From: an uncultured Clostridium sp.
Lineage (GTDB): Bacteria > Bacillota_A > Clostridia > TANB77 > CAG-508
NCBI GenBank assembly: GCA_948466265.1
Contig: CAOJZU010000009.1
Location: 1-64,000 of the forward strand
Reading direction: 5' to 3'
Length of the DNA stretch: 64,000 nucleotides
Position numbers and translations under genes: made by a program. The notes beneath the pieces are model-generated. The model was given only the letters and a program-made list of their open reading frames with translations, searched no databases and was not told the origin of the DNA. The number at the start of each line of letters is the position of its first letter. Positions within the stretch are counted from its first letter, which is position 1. Positions 25,301 through 38,944 of the stretch are shown piece after piece.

Positions 25301-28300
25301 CAACTATATTTTCTAATCCTTTTCCAGCTTTTGTAACTTGATAAGGCTCATTTTCTTTTGATATTCCATTATCTCCAAAGAACCAAACTGTACCATTTTC
25401 TTTAAGTGTAAGTGTAAAATCTTTTCCTATCTTTACTTTAGAAGCTGTTATTCCATCAATTACTTCTACAATAATATATGTAAAGTATCCATTTGTAGTA
25501 TCAGTTATCTTAACTTTTGCTATACCAAGACATTTAGGCGTAATCAAACCTGATGAATCAACTGTTAATATATTATCATCCATACTCTCATATGTAATAT
25601 TTCCGAACAGCTAAATCCTCAGTTTGAATTTCATTTAATTTAGTATATGAAATTTTATCTTTATTAATTGTATATGTATGATCTATGTTTATTTTTATAT
25701 TTTTATCAGCATAGTTTAATACTGATCCCAGTTCATTAACTGTAACTGATCCGTCTCCACCATCTCCTCCGTTTATTTTTCCATGGTTAATATTTTGGCA
25801 GCTAGATACATCTCCGTCCTTTTCCTCCTGTTGCTATTAAATCTCCTGGGTCTAAAACAAAGTTTGTGAAAATATTTACTGAGCCTCCACCAGATCCTGC
25901 TCCACCTGTTGCACCTTTATATCTTTCATTAAATATAGAATTTGAATTCGCTCCAGCACCTTTTGACCCTTCAGAAGAAATCTTTCCAGTGTTTGTTAAT
26001 GTATCACTATATATCATTAGAAGTCCACCTACACCGTCTTCACCCTTTGTATCTGTGTTGTCTGTACTTTTTTGGAAATAACTACTATTTCCACCATTAA
26101 TTCCTGCTCCTCCTCCTGCAAACCAAGATACTCCTGCAGCAATATCATAAGCATATCCTGCTCCTCCACTTTCTTGTGTTCCCTCAGTTGCACTAGGACC
26201 TACTGCTGGAGCATTAGTGATTAAAAGCCCTCCTGTTCCACTTCCTCCTGCATATGAATTTCCTCCCATTGAGCCACCAATCCAACTATCATTAGAACCT
26301 TTTAGTCCATTGATAGTTATACCTCCTTGTCCACCAGAACCTGTTGCTCTATTTGTTCCATCATTTCCTTTTTTACCAAGTGTATAATATCCATTTTTAT
26401 AATGTGGTTGCCAAGCTTTAAGACCTTCTGCACCATCTTTTGGAACATACTCATAAGAACTATCTATGTTTTCCCATAAGAATACATCTTGTCCTTCTTC
26501 TACATTTGCTCCGCCTTGCTGTCATTGTTATTTCTCCATTATTTATGATGTTACCTAGGACACAAACATACATACCTTTTTTTCTTGTCTTAGCTGTAAG
26601 GGTTACGTATTTATCAATTTCTAAATTGCCATGATATTTTACAACTAGCATTGTCTCATCTGCTGTATCATTTCCAAGCTCTATAGTTTTTGTCTCTTCA
26701 CCTGAATCTAAACTATATTTCATATCACTATAATAATTGTATAGCTCAATTTTGTATATTTCATCTTGGATTGCTATTTCATAGATTCCATCTGTTAAAG
26801 TGCAATCCCTTATACCCTGTATAATATCATTCATTTTCTTTACAGTTTTCATAACTATAATTTTTGTTTTGCCAGTTCCATTATGTGTTACTATACATTC
26901 GTTAGTACCATAATCAACAGCTGTAACTTTGTTATATTCACTTAAACTTAATTTTGTACTGTCTGGTATACTAATTGTAAAGTTTTGTTTACTATCATCT
27001 ACTATATCATTTTTTAAGTTAAATGTGTTTTCTAATGTAGCTACTACTTCTGTTGTTTCATTTATATCTAAATAATAAGTATCTTTATCTGTTTCAACAA
27101 TTGTATCTCCAATTTTTATATAGTTTGAGCTATTTGTATTATTTCCATTTCCAAGCTCTCCTGCTACATTTGTTCCAGTCATATATACAAATCCATTAGC
27201 ATCTGCTACTGCTGAATGTGTTCCACATCCATGGGATATGACTTTTGCAGGCTTTCCTATATCTACTTTTGCAAGTAATCTAGAATATTCTGTATTTCCA
27301 AGTCCTAGTTGTCCACTTGTATTTAATCCAAATGAATAACTTTCCCCATCATCTTTACTTATAAAGCTTATCTCATCTCCTGCACTAATATTATAAGCAT
27401 TATTTGTAACTACCGCTGTTAATGAAGAAGATGTCTTTCCAAGCTCTCCATATTTATTTTTGCCACCCCATGAATATACATTTCCATTGGTCTCTAATGC
27501 TAGATAATGCTCTTTTCCACTACTGATTTTTGAGATACGACTTAAACTATTTAATCTATTTCCTAAATCTGAAATATCATATATATATCCTTCTTTGCTT
27601 AAGAAAAGTTTACCTGATACATCTATCATTTTATTTGGTGAAATTAGTTTCATAGGTAATATAGAATATCCTTCTCCACATACCCAAATGTTTCCATCTT
27701 TGTCTAATGCAATTGTTATATTTTGATATGCTTCTACTTTTTCTATATCTTTTAATCCTTGTACTTCTACTGCAAAAGTTGTATTATTATTTGTTCCATT
27801 TCCTAATTGTCCATGGTTATTTGCTCCCCATGTATATACTTTCCCATCATTAGATAATGCTACACTATGACTATATCCAGAAGATATCTGTTTAATATCT
27901 TTAAGCTCATCTGTAGAATTTTGACATTTTACAGAAATAGGTTCATTTTTATTTACATTATCACCTGAACCTAACTGTCCTAAATCATTTTTTCCAAAGC
28001 TCCATACTGTCCCATTTTGTTTTAATGCTACTGTAAAATTATTTCCTGTAGTTAATGCTGATTTTTCACCTTGTATTACTGTAATATATACATAAGTTAC
28101 TATTTGATTATCTACATCTGTTATTTTTAATTTTGTATTTCCTTCTAAAACTCCTGTTATTGTATCACCTGATAAATTTGCTATATTTGTATCTAAAATT
28201 TCAAATGTTAAATTTCCTAGTGATATGCTATCCTGTAATGCAAGTTGACTTACAAAATTAATTTTTGATCTATCTATTTGATAAATCTCCCCTAAATCTA

Positions 28301-29703
28301 GTACTATTTCTTTTTCTTCATAATTTAATTCTGGAGTTAAATTTGTTAAAGTTACAGAACCTTTTCCTCCTGCTCCTCCATTAAGTTGCCCATGATTCAT
28401 ATTCTGACAATCTAATACATTTCCTCCTAGTCCACCGGTCTGCTATAATACTTCCAAGGTTTGTCGTCCTTTTATAAAATACATTGATTGAGCCTCCTCC
28501 TGAGCCTCCTCCTCCTGTCGCTGCCCTATAACTACTGGTGAAATATCTATTTGCTCCTGCTCCATTTGTACCATTTGATTCTATTATTCCATTATTAGTT
28601 AAATCATTTGTATAAAGTAATAATAATCCTCCTGATCCATTTTGACCTTTAGCTTCAGTATTTGCTGTTGAGCAACCATAATATCCGCTGTTTCCTCCAA
28701 TTATTCCAGCTCCTCCTCCTGCAAACCATTCTACATAATTTCCACTATTATATGAATAACCTGATCCACCATAATTAAGACTTGCTTGCCCTGTTGTTTT
28801 TGGTGTTGCAGCAGCATTAGAATTTACAACTGAACCTGATCCATTTCCTCCTGCATATGATGTTCCTCCTGTACTCGCTCCTACCCAACCATCTTTTGAA
28901 CCTCCTAGTCCATTAAATATATTTGCACCTTGGCCCCCTGAACCTAATCCTCTATTTGCTCCATCATTTCCTTTTCTACCTTCTGACCAAGTCCCTGTTG
29001 TATTTTTGGGTTGATGTGCTGCAAGTCCTTCTGCTCCTAATGCTGGTACATATTCAAAGTTTGAGTTTTTGTCCTTCCAAAGATATACATTTTCTCCTGA
29101 TACATTATATGTTCCCCTAGCTGTCATTGATATGGTTCCATTATTTACAAGTTCGCCCATAACACATAAGTACATTCCTTTTTTATAGCATAAGTTGTAA
29201 TTAGTTCCATTTACCATTGTAGAAGATGTAGCTGCTGTTACTGTTACTCCTTTATTTATAGTTAAATTTTTATGATATTTTACAACTAGCATTTTGTATT
29301 CTTTTGATGTATCACCTAGTGAAATTGTTTTATTTGCATTTCCTGAGTCTGTCGAATACATTACATCATTATAGTTATTTATCAATTCGATTTTGTAATC
29401 AATAGTTTCTGAACCAGACTCTGTTTTGCCATTTACCCTGAATATATAATCGCCATCTGGTAAATTATTATCTTTTACACCTTGCATTATGCTATCGCAA
29501 ATAATAACTCCGTCATCTTCTGCAAGTTCTATTCCTGAATTTACAGCTTCTGAAATTTCTGCTGAGCTTAAATCTTCTTTTTTATCTTTTGACATGACAA
29601 ATAGACCTGTTTTGTCACTTGTAAACAACAAAATAGCTAAAACTAATACAGATATTACTGCAATAAATATACGTTTTAATTTTCTCTTTAGTCTCTTTGT
29701 CAT
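13321..29703 (-). CDS. 5453-residue exported protein: glycine-rich and RCC1 repeats, cadherin-like repeats, dockerin-like module and M23 peptidase (21 CGGN sites)
   Basis: Joined reading gives 5453 residues (16383 minus 21 = 5454 codons). Order: basic N-terminus with one membrane segment (~10-28), glycine-rich module (~170-440), RCC1 propeller repeats such as NGTVWSFGKNDLGQLGSGDN (~540-860), a second glycine-rich module (~1060-1320), two or three more RCC1 sets (~1400-3060), cadherin-like beta-sandwiches (~3130-5130), carboxypeptidase-like domain, dockerin-like EF-hands (~5230-5285) and a C-terminal M23/LytM metallopeptidase with HAGID, YAHM and HLHFE zinc/catalytic motifs. CGG triplets start at 14072, 15321, 16990, 20378, 20517, 20986, 21053, 21240, 22195, 22619, 23100, 23137, 23153, 23478, 23527, 23882, 24381, 25603, 25814, 26511 and 28435. 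Many restore RCC1 glycines (GQLGDG, IACG-type). Inferred role: wall-associated peptidoglycan hydrolase on a very long surface stalk. Confidence 0.8.
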
Positions 29704-29789
29704 TGCTTTTTTTGACCTTCTCCTTATTAATTTTCCTATATTATTAATTACTACAAATATATATATATTTCAATACCCTTTTTTAACTG

Positions 29790-29908
29790 TAAAAAAATAA
29801 GCCTCTATCCTTCTAGGGCTTTGGGTTTTCCAATTGTTGTCTATATTTTGACATTTTTTTATCTTTTTTGTTACAAAGGGTAGTAAAATAAAGTTTTTCC
29901 TTAGGGAG
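29790..29908 (-). promoter_or_regulatory. Leader of the 5453-residue gene: shared element plus terminator-like hairpin (copy 2)
   Basis: 29843-29908 aligns with 13202-13270 (TTTTGACATTTTTTTATCTT, then TTGTTACAAAGGG, then CCTTAGGGA on the plus strand). It is followed toward the gene by a minus-strand hairpin AAGCCC...GAGGCTT with a seven-T run (29791-29821). The order of element then terminator then gene suggests an attenuator. The ligand or factor is unknown. Confidence 0.5.
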
Positions 29909-29920
29909 ATGCCAGATACA

Positions 29921-29954
29921 AATCCCCCTCGTAGTAATACCTACGAGGGGGATT
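29921..29954. terminator. Perfect 14-bp GC-rich hairpin between two surface genes
   Basis: AATCCCCCTCGTAG pairs with CTACGAGGGGGATT around a six-base loop, 20 bases after the stop of the gene ending at 29975. The T-run is poor, but the position fits transcription termination. Confidence 0.6.
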
Positions 29955-29974
29955 AATTTATATATGCATATTTT

Positions 29975-30445
29975 TTAATTATCTACAATAACACTGTTAA
30001 CTCTTGTTATCTTTCCACCTTTTATTTTAACTTCTAAAGTATTTTCTGCAGAAGTAATATAATAATATTCTTCTCCTGACCTACGAATCTTCTTTACTGA
30101 TATTGCTGTAGAGCTTACATTTTCTTCTCCAAGTGCTGTAAATCTTTGCACTGCAATATCCTTTGCTTCATCTTCTGTTATTTCTTCTACATTTGAATTA
30201 TTTGGGGATTTTGTTTCATTTTTAGCAGTATTCTTATTATTTGCCTTATCTTCATCAGAGGATTTTCCAATATTTCCTATAAATTTTCCTACTGTGTCTT
30301 TTGCAGTCGTTACAAATCCTGAAACTTCGTCTTCTAGATCAAATAAGAAATATACTGAACCTAGTATAACTGCTATACAAACTAATACCATAAAATTATA
30401 TAAAGTAAATACTCTTCTTTTTTTCTTTAGATATCTTTTACCCAT
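29975..30445 (-). CDS. Membrane protein with C-terminal PepSY-like domain
   Basis: This 156-residue protein has a basic start (MGKRYLKKKRRVF), one membrane segment (about 15-35), a linker rich in N/K/S/E (about 60-85) and a C-terminal domain (ITEDEAKDIAVQRF, then EEYYYITSAENTLEVKIKGG) that looks like PepSY/YpmB. PepSY domains are proposed to inhibit or chaperone exported peptidases, which would suit the neighbouring M23-bearing giant protein; this link is inferred. The gene reads in one frame without CGG. It follows the 2801-residue gene after a 77-base gap and precedes a hairpin terminator. Confidence 0.65.
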   Translation of the reverse strand: MGKRYLKKKRRVFTLYNFMVLVCIAVILGSVYFLFDLEDEVSGFVTTAKDTVGKFIGNIGKSSDEDKANNKNTAKNETKSPNNSNVEEITEDEAKDIAVQRFTALGEENVSSTAISVKKIRRSGEEYYYITSAENTLEVKIKGGKITRVNSVIVDN

Positions 30446-30522
30446 TTTACATTTCCTCTTCTTTTGTCTTTTTTATTATCTTATCATTTTCTAGAGGAAA
30501 TGTAAATAGGTTGTTTTAAAAT

Positions 30523-33500
30523 TTATTCTAATACAATTTCATATGGCTCATCATTATACTTAATTGTAAATTTCTTGACTTCTCCTCTATGTTTAATTTC
30601 AATTTCTTTGCCATCTAATTTTTGACTTATCTTGTCATTTAAATGTATTAGCACTTTGTTCTTATATGTCTCACCATCAATAAATTTATCAATATTAATT
30701 TTTCTCTTTCTCGCTGTCAACTTATCCATTCCGCCAAACTCGAATTCTTCTCCTTCTTCTACATATACTTTAACATTACGTTTAGCAAGTAATAGTAATA
30801 ATAGTATGAATAATCCGTAGTAGACTTGTAATTCCTGCTTTTACTTTTACACTAGTATCATCTGTATCTTTTACACCAAGAACTTCTGTAGGCTTTTCTT
30901 CCTTTTTAGGTGTTTCTATTGTTGGTTTTTGTTCTATTGGTTTTTGTACATCTTGCTCTGTTATTTGTGTTTCTTCTTTTGGTACTTCTTTTTCTACATA
31001 AATTACCTTTGTTGGAGTCTGTGGCTTATTAGGTGTAGTTGGCTTTTGTGGCTGTTCCTGTGGTTTATCAGGTACATCAGGTTTGTTTGGAGTATCTGGT
31101 TTGTCTGGTTCCATTGGGGCTGGTCCAACAATTACTATAAATGTGTCTGTTTCTCCTTTATATTCTACTTTAACCATTTGGCTTCCTGATTTATTACTAT
31201 TATAGTCTTTAATCATGTCTCTTGTCATAGGAACAACTGTTATTCCACTTGATTTTGTAACCTCTATTGTTCCACCTGCTACATCTATGTCTTCTCCATA
31301 ATCATATTCTGTCTTATCTGGTAAAGTCTTAATTCTTATAGATTTAATCATATCTACAACTGATACTTTAAAAGTTCCAGTATATCCTTCATATTCAACT
31401 GCAAGTACTTGTGAACCTTCTTGTTTATTGTTAAATTCAGTTTTTATCATATGTGCTTGTAGGTCATCTTCTTGTTTTACAGCTCCACTCTTCATTACTA
31501 TTTGAACTTTTCCGCCGAGTTAGATCCATTTCTGTTCCCCACTCAACTTCTTGTTTTGTAGGTGGAACTATGTTTAGTCCTTGTACAACATCACGAACTG
31601 TAACTTGGAAGTTTCCTACTTTTTCTCCGTCTAAGTAAACATCAATGTTTTGAGTATTTAGGTCTTTTGGGTTATAGTTTTTAATTTGTACTCTAGGACT
31701 TGTTAGTGGAACATCCTCATCGCCTGATTTCTTAGCAATATGGATATTTCCTCCGCTTAAATCAATATTTTCTCCATAATTTGGGTTTGTATCTGCTGGT
31801 GGTGTTACTGTTATTGTTCTTGCTTCATCTACAACCTTTATGCTAAAGTATTCTGTATATCCACCATATTCTACTTTAACTTGTGGATTTCCTGGTTTTG
31901 TCATTCCGTCGCCCATTATTGTTACAGTTACATCAGTAGCATGTACTAAACTTACTGGGTTTGGATCAGTCGTACCACCTGCATACGTAAATTCTACTGT
32001 ACCTGTAGAAAAGTCAGGCGTTTCTCCTACTTCGTATTCTAGCTTTGTAGGTTTAGTTATCTTGATACCATTAATTTTATCTTTTACATTTACATTAAAT
32101 GTTGTAGTTTTTCCTTCATGTGTTACTGTAACTGTTTGAGGTCCTAATTGGTTAGGATTATATCCTGGTATCATAGTAGATGTTATATCCACATATGTTG
32201 TTCCACTGCTTCTTGTAACTGCGATTTGTGCTGGGTTTCCATCTGCTCCAGTTAAAACAATTGCTTCACCATAAGTCTGTGTTTCTTTTGGTGGGTTATG
32301 CATACTTATACTTAGAATACTATCATTTACAGTTATTCCAAATGCTTTTGTCTTTCCTTCCCATGTAACTGATATGCTTTGTGTTCCTTTTGTAGTTAAA
32401 TCATATGTTCCAAGTGTCGCACGTCCGGCTGCTACTTCATCAGCAAGATTAACTATTGGTGTTGTTAAAGTTCCTCCTGCTTCACTTGCTTTTATAATCT
32501 GAAGTGTACCACCACCTAATTTTAGTGATGTATCTCCCACTTCATAATCTGTATCTGTTGGTGCTGTGAGTATGATATCCATTACATAGTCTTCAATTGT
32601 TACAGGAATTTGTCCTATTACTTCTCCATCTAACATTACATCAACTGTTTGACCTGGGGTTAGGTCTGTAAAGTTTGGTGTTTCAAATGTTACTCTTGGG
32701 TCCGTTAGATTGATTTCTTCTATAACTGCTCCTGCTTTGTTTGTAACTGTTATCTTTCCACCTGTTTTGTTTATTGTTTTATTATCAGGGTTTCCATATT
32801 TAAATGTATTATCTCCTGTAGGCTCAGTTAGTGTTATGTTTCTTGATTCGTCTTTTACTGTAATATCAAATGTACCATTAAATGTACCTTCTACTCCTGT
32901 ATATACTACTGGTACAGATACTTTTCCTAAGGTAGATCCTACTGTTAGGTTTCCACCATTTACTGTTACTCTTGAATCTGTTAAAGATATCTTTGTAGCA
33001 TCTGGTTTTTTACTTGCCCATTCAAATCCTACATATCCACCAGTTAAATCTATTTTATCTCCTGGTTCATATCCTGGGTTTGTAGTTCCTTCTACTTTAA
33101 TTCCTTTAATATAGTCTTGTACAGTTATAAGTATTTCTCCTACTTTTGTGCCATCTAACATTACATCGACTGGTTGATTTGGGGTTAGATCTTCAAAGTC
33201 TGGTGTTCCAAATGTTACTCTAGAATTAGGTACACTTAGGTCTATTGTTTCTACAACTGTTCCTGCTTTGTTTGTAATTTCTATCTTACCGCCTGTTAAG
33301 TCTAGCTGTTTATTTTCTGGGTTACCATATTTAAATGTATTATCTCCTGTAGGCGCTGTGTAGTTTGGTGTTAATGTTGCAGATTTTACCGTAACATTAA
33401 TTGGTTTTGTAAAGCCATTCCATGTAATATTTATTGTTTCTGTTCCTACTGCTGTGAATGTTTGATTTCCAGAAATAGTTGCTCTTCCTTGATCAACTTC

Positions 33501-36500
33501 TGTCTTTAACACTTCTACTGGGGTTGTGAGTGTTTTTCCGTTCTTCACTTGCCTTTACAATTTGAACTGTTGCCCCACTTAAATCTAGTTTTTCTCCTAC
33601 TTCATATGTTAGGTTGCTTGGCGGAATTAACTTAATGTCTTTTATATAGTCTATAACTTCAATAGTCATTGTTGTAGTTACAGGATTTCCTGCTAGATCT
33701 TGTCCATATGTTATTGTTACGTTTTGGTCACCTAAAACACTTGTATCAAGTCCTAGAATCATTGAAGCTGTTACTGGAATTGGATCTCCAACTGGATCTA
33801 TTCCACCTTTATATACTTCTATGAATACTCCTGCCAAGTCTGAATCTTTTAATTTTTGTCCGAATTTTACTTGAGGTTTAGGTGCTGGAGTTTTAATTTC
33901 TATTTTTGTTACAACATCTGATACTGTATAGTTAAGTGTTGCTGTGTATTGATTCTTAAGTCCTTTTGCATTATCTTCCTCATGCGTTACTGTAGCTTGC
34001 CCATTTGTAGTTACTGTATCTGTTTTTAATGTGTTATTTAGTAAAGCTTCTGTTATTGGGTATTGCTCCGTAGAAGCATTTGGACTTGATTTTCTATATA
34101 CTGTATATGTTCCTATTGGGTAAGTTACAGCTTCACCTATTACATATTTTTTAGGGTCATCTCCTGGTACTTTATCTACTGCAATATGGTCTACTGTGTC
34201 AAATACTTGATATTCGATTTCTTTAGTATATGTTGTTCCATTTCCTGCTGTATAGCTTATTCTCAATCTTCTATTTGTTTTTGTCCAGTGATCTGTCCCA
34301 AAATAAGTACTTGTAAGTTCTGTTGCTTTTGCTAAATTTGTTGTAATATCTATTGCTGGTGCTTCTGTAATATCTTCTATTGTAACTTTTGAGGTATCTG
34401 ATAGACTTATCTCTGTTCCGTTATCTCCTGCTGGAGTGCTAGAAAATCTTTCATATAGTTTAATTTCTGATAGGTCTAGCAATTCTCCCCAATCGTATTT
34501 ATTCTTTGTAAATGTTCCTACAAATGTTGCACCAAGTGATGTATCCACAACATCATAAGTATATGTGTCTGTTTTATTTATAGCTGTTCCATGTGCATCA
34601 TCTTCTGTATATGTAACTGTTGCTATTTTGCCTGTTCCTTGAGCAGTTGTTATAAGTGTTCCATTTAACCATGCAATATTAATTGCCTTTGCCTCTGTAG
34701 AAGTGGTTTTATCTGCTGCTCTGTAGATAAATATTTCTCCACCTGGGTTTGTAACATGTTCATTTACCGAGAAATTATCTCTAGGTTTGCTAGAACCAGA
34801 TTGTCCAACTTCTATATGGTCTAAATTATTTAATACATTTATATTTACTATTTTTGTCGCTTTATTGTTTGCACCTTCACCGCCTAATGGGTCAGCCACA
34901 AATGTAATTTCTAGTGTTCTTTGTGTTTTATTAGTTGTACTGTTAAAATCACTTGTTTGTAACTTTGTAGATAGACTTAAGTCTGTTTTAACATCTATAG
35001 GTGATGATACATTTGTTATATCTTTTATAGTAATTCTTGAGTCTGTTAATGGAACTTGACTTCCTTTGCTACTGCTATCTGTATCTGATGCGAATTTTTC
35101 ATAAACTGTTAAATCGCTTAGATTAACTGTTTCTCCCCAGTTGTAGTTTTTGTTTGTTTCAGTTAAGTTTCCATCTATTGTTACAGCTATTCTTGTATCA
35201 TTTACTGAATAGTTGTATGTAATAGGTGGGAATGTTTTTGCTCCATCTACATTTCCACTATCTGTATATGTGTATGTTATTGATTTTGGGCCTGGTGTAC
35301 TTGTATCAAAATTTGGTGTAAAGCTTGTTTCTGATAGTGCCACCATATCTGCTGGTGAACCAGTAGCTGTTCTTGTTACTTCTATTTCAGTTGTAGCCAT
35401 TGCATCTCCAACATCATATGTTGTTTGAACTGGAGTATGTAGTGAAACTGTTTTAACTTGGTTATATATTGTTACTGGTATTTCTTTTGTTTGTGTTAAG
35501 CCAGGTTTTGTGCTATCAGGTGTAAATGTTATTACTACTGTTCTATTTGATATGTGAGTTGTTGAATCAAATTCTGTATATGGTAACTCTGTTTTAAATT
35601 CTCCATCTGTCTCTTTATCTTTTATAGTAATTTTACTATTTGGATATGTAACTTCTGTCCCTTCTGAACCTGCTCCAGTAGTTGGAGTACTACCATATTT
35701 TTCATAGAATTTAATTCCTGATAAATCTAATTTATCTCCTACATTGTATGCTTTTTTAGTCATATCTCCTGCTATATTTGCACTTATTATTCCGTCTCCT
35801 ACTTTGATGTCAAATGTTGTAGTTATATCATTTCCATCTTTGTTTTTTACATTGTTTCCTGCTTCGTCTTTTAATGTTACTGTTACAGGTTTTGTTCCTG
35901 CTTCTGTTGTTAATGTTGTTATATCTGTTAATGATAGTCTTGTGCTATCTAAATCTATTTTTTCTTCTTTACCATTTAGCCATGTAACTTTTACTTCGTC
36001 TTTTCCATTTGTTCCACCTACGTTTGTAAAGTCATAGCTGCTTGCACCTATTATATATTCTTTAGGCAAGCTAGGGTATGTTTGCATTATCATAGAGTCT
36101 ACGTAATTTGTGATTGTTATAGGGTATGTAGTACTTTTTTCCACGTTATTTTCTGTATATGTCACTTTAACTATTTTTGAAACTGTATTTCCTCCGAGCT
36201 GCTGTATATTCTGCATTTGTAGGTTCTGTTGAGACTCCTTCTCCACTTGGGTCAAACTCGAATGATGTTCCAGAGTTTAGGTCTATTGTACTTGTTCTTC
36301 CTGATTCATATTCTATATCTAATTTTCCTTGTCCTACTCCAAACTCTTCTCCATGATAAAAGTCTGATTTTACTGGATTATTAGTACTTGTATTTATTCC
36401 AATACTTTTTAATATATCTCTTACATATATTTTAGTAGTTGTAGATAGCGGATCTCCTGTATTTGGATCTGTATATGTTACTATTAATTCTTTTTCAGCT

Positions 36501-38932
36501 CGTCCATCAGCACCAAAATCCCCAGGTGCTGGTGTTAAAGTAATTGGTATACTTCCATCTGAATTTGTAACTGTTGTATTTGAATTTCCTTTTACTGATA
36601 TACTTGTTACATCTTTTGCTCCACTTTGATATGTCCTTTTTATTCTCATTCCTGCTTCATCAAATGCCTCGTTATAGTCCCAAACCATCTTTGTTGGTCC
36701 TTGGTCAACTGTTATTCCTGCAACTGTATCTACTACATTTAATGTGAAGTCTTTACTAAATACTTTAGTTTCTGTTGCTCCTTCATATTCAAGTAATGCA
36801 ACTTGTACTTTTACTGTTTCTGTAAATATATGTAAAATACTATCATATATATGTCCTTTTGATACTGATGGGTTCTTTGTATAGTTTTGAATTATTCCTT
36901 CTGTAACAGGTGTAGCTGTTCCTAAAGCTCCTGATGCATATACTGGGGTATATGTAACACCTGCTGCATTCAAATGTGTATCTGTTAGTTCTTCATTATA
37001 GTTTGTTTTTGGAACCTGAGTTTTATTTATTTCTATTTCCTTTATGTAGTCTGTAAGCTTTAATTTTAGTCCTTTTCCTGCTACTGTGCTTACTGACCCA
37101 TATGTAACTACATATTCTTTTTCTGATAAGCTGTTACTATCATATCCTGCAAAGTTTACCATTCCTTTATCTATAGCCTGTGTAAATGTATGTCCAGATG
37201 TAGTTGTAACTGTCAAAACTGCTCCTGATAAATTTAAATCTGAAGAAGTAGTTCCATATTTATTTATAGCTGTTGGCTGTGATGTTACTTCTACTTTACT
37301 TATTGTATCATTTACAAGAACTGTGTAGCTTGCAGGATAATCTACTCCATTTTCTCTATATCCTGTCCATACATTTCCATTTGGATCTGTATATGTTACA
37401 TTTACAATTAAATCTCCGGCTTGTGAGCCATCATCTTTGGTTCTTATATTTGTACAATTTGCAATTAATGCTTGTGTTTGTGATAAAGTAACCTTTGGAT
37501 CTGACATTGGTATTTCTGTCTTCCCTGAATGTCCACTTTTATGTTTTGTATTAATCTTTCCAGTTGTTCTTCCAAGTGTTTCGTTTTCATTATATTCTAT
37601 TTCTGGCTGTGTAGGACTGGTAGATATGTATATTCCTACAATTGGGTCTGTAACTGTTAATGTTAAAGCATTTGTTGTTACTTTTCCGTCTATATATGTG
37701 AATTTTACATCTTTATCATCTACATCTGCTACTGTTTTATCTGGTGTTAAAATTCCATCTGTTATACCTTGTTTAATGTCTATCTCTTCTGTTGTAGTAT
37801 TGTCATCATATTTAATTGTAATTTTTCCACCTGCAAAATCTATTGGATTTCCATGCTCAACTATCATATTGTTTAAATTACTAGTTACATTTAATTCTTT
37901 TGGTAGAAGGTAAGGTAATTCGCAAGATTTCTCTCCTGCTTTTATTGTTACTTTATTATCTGATTTTGCAAATTTTTCTGTATCACTTATTGAAATGGTT
38001 CCATCAGCTATCATTGCATCCATGTTATCTTTTGTTACTGTTTTTGTCGTGCCATCACTATATGCAATTTCTAGTTCCATTCCTGTAAAATCTATAGTTT
38101 CAGTTTTGTAATATGTTTTATCTGCAAGTCCATTTTTTACTGTAATAGAAGAAACAGTAACTCTATCGTCTTCTGCAAATCCTCCTCCATATTCAAAATG
38201 GTCTTCTCCTTCAAATGGAGTAGGTGTTTTCATATCTGGGTAAGATACTAATTTTATACCCTGCATTACACCAGATGCACCTGGTTTTAATGAAATTACG
38301 CCTGGTTTTATATCGCTTAAACCTTTTCCATCTTTTACTCTAAAAGTCATTGTGGCTGCTATATATCCTTCTGGGACATATGTGTTTGCTTGTGTTATAG
38401 AGCAATCTGTTCTTATTGTATCTATTCCATCAAATATTGTTGGTTGCTTATAACTCCACATATCTCCTAAAGTAACAAATTCATTAAAGTTTGATGTTAC
38501 TGTTAGTGGATAGTATTTCTTGTTTTTTAATCCCTGTTTTATTATTACCTCTTTAATAAATGCTGGCTCTAATACTGAAGTGTCAAATTTTATATTCATT
38601 GCATAAGCATTAACATTTTTTTCTACGTTCTTCAACATAAAATCAAATGTTACTAAATGCTCTTTACTTTCACTTACATCTGATATATCATAACTTGGAT
38701 TGTCATTTGCCAAACAATCATATACATCATAATAATACATTAAAGTATCTTCAGACCATTCACTTGGATCTGGCATTTGGCTTATATCTTGTACTGGATG
38801 CATATATACTTCCATATATGGTTCATCACTTGCACGTTCAGCTAAGACACTATATGGTGCAAATAAATTAGCAATTATTACAAATACAGTAAGTAATGCA
38901 GTTAGTTTTTTCTTTGTTACCTTTCTTTCCAT
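30523..38932 (-). CDS. 2801-residue surface protein: signal peptide, cohesin-like domain, Ig-like (Big_3 type) repeats, proline-rich linker and C-terminal membrane anchor (4 CGGN sites)
   Basis: Joined reading gives 2801 residues (8410 minus 4 = 2802 codons). A signal peptide ends near ANLFAPYSVLAERAS. A cohesin-like region (~70-240) contains VTFDFMLKNV and MNIKFDTSVLEP. Then follow over 20 Ig-like repeats with the pattern P....Y..G..LDLSGG.I.V....G...V.L.......G.Q.V.V.Y.G of the Big_3 family, a linker of P-D-K-P and Q-K-P units (~2595-2680), a membrane helix (SLLGLFILLLLLLAKRN) and an 80-residue basic tail. CGG triplets start at 30815, 31515, 33538 and 36194. The first supplies the glycine inside the membrane helix, so the anchor only appears with recoding. 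It lies 12 bases after the 552-residue gene, probably in the same operon. No LPXTG motif is present. Confidence 0.8.
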
Positions 38933-38944
38933 TTTTTCTCCCTT

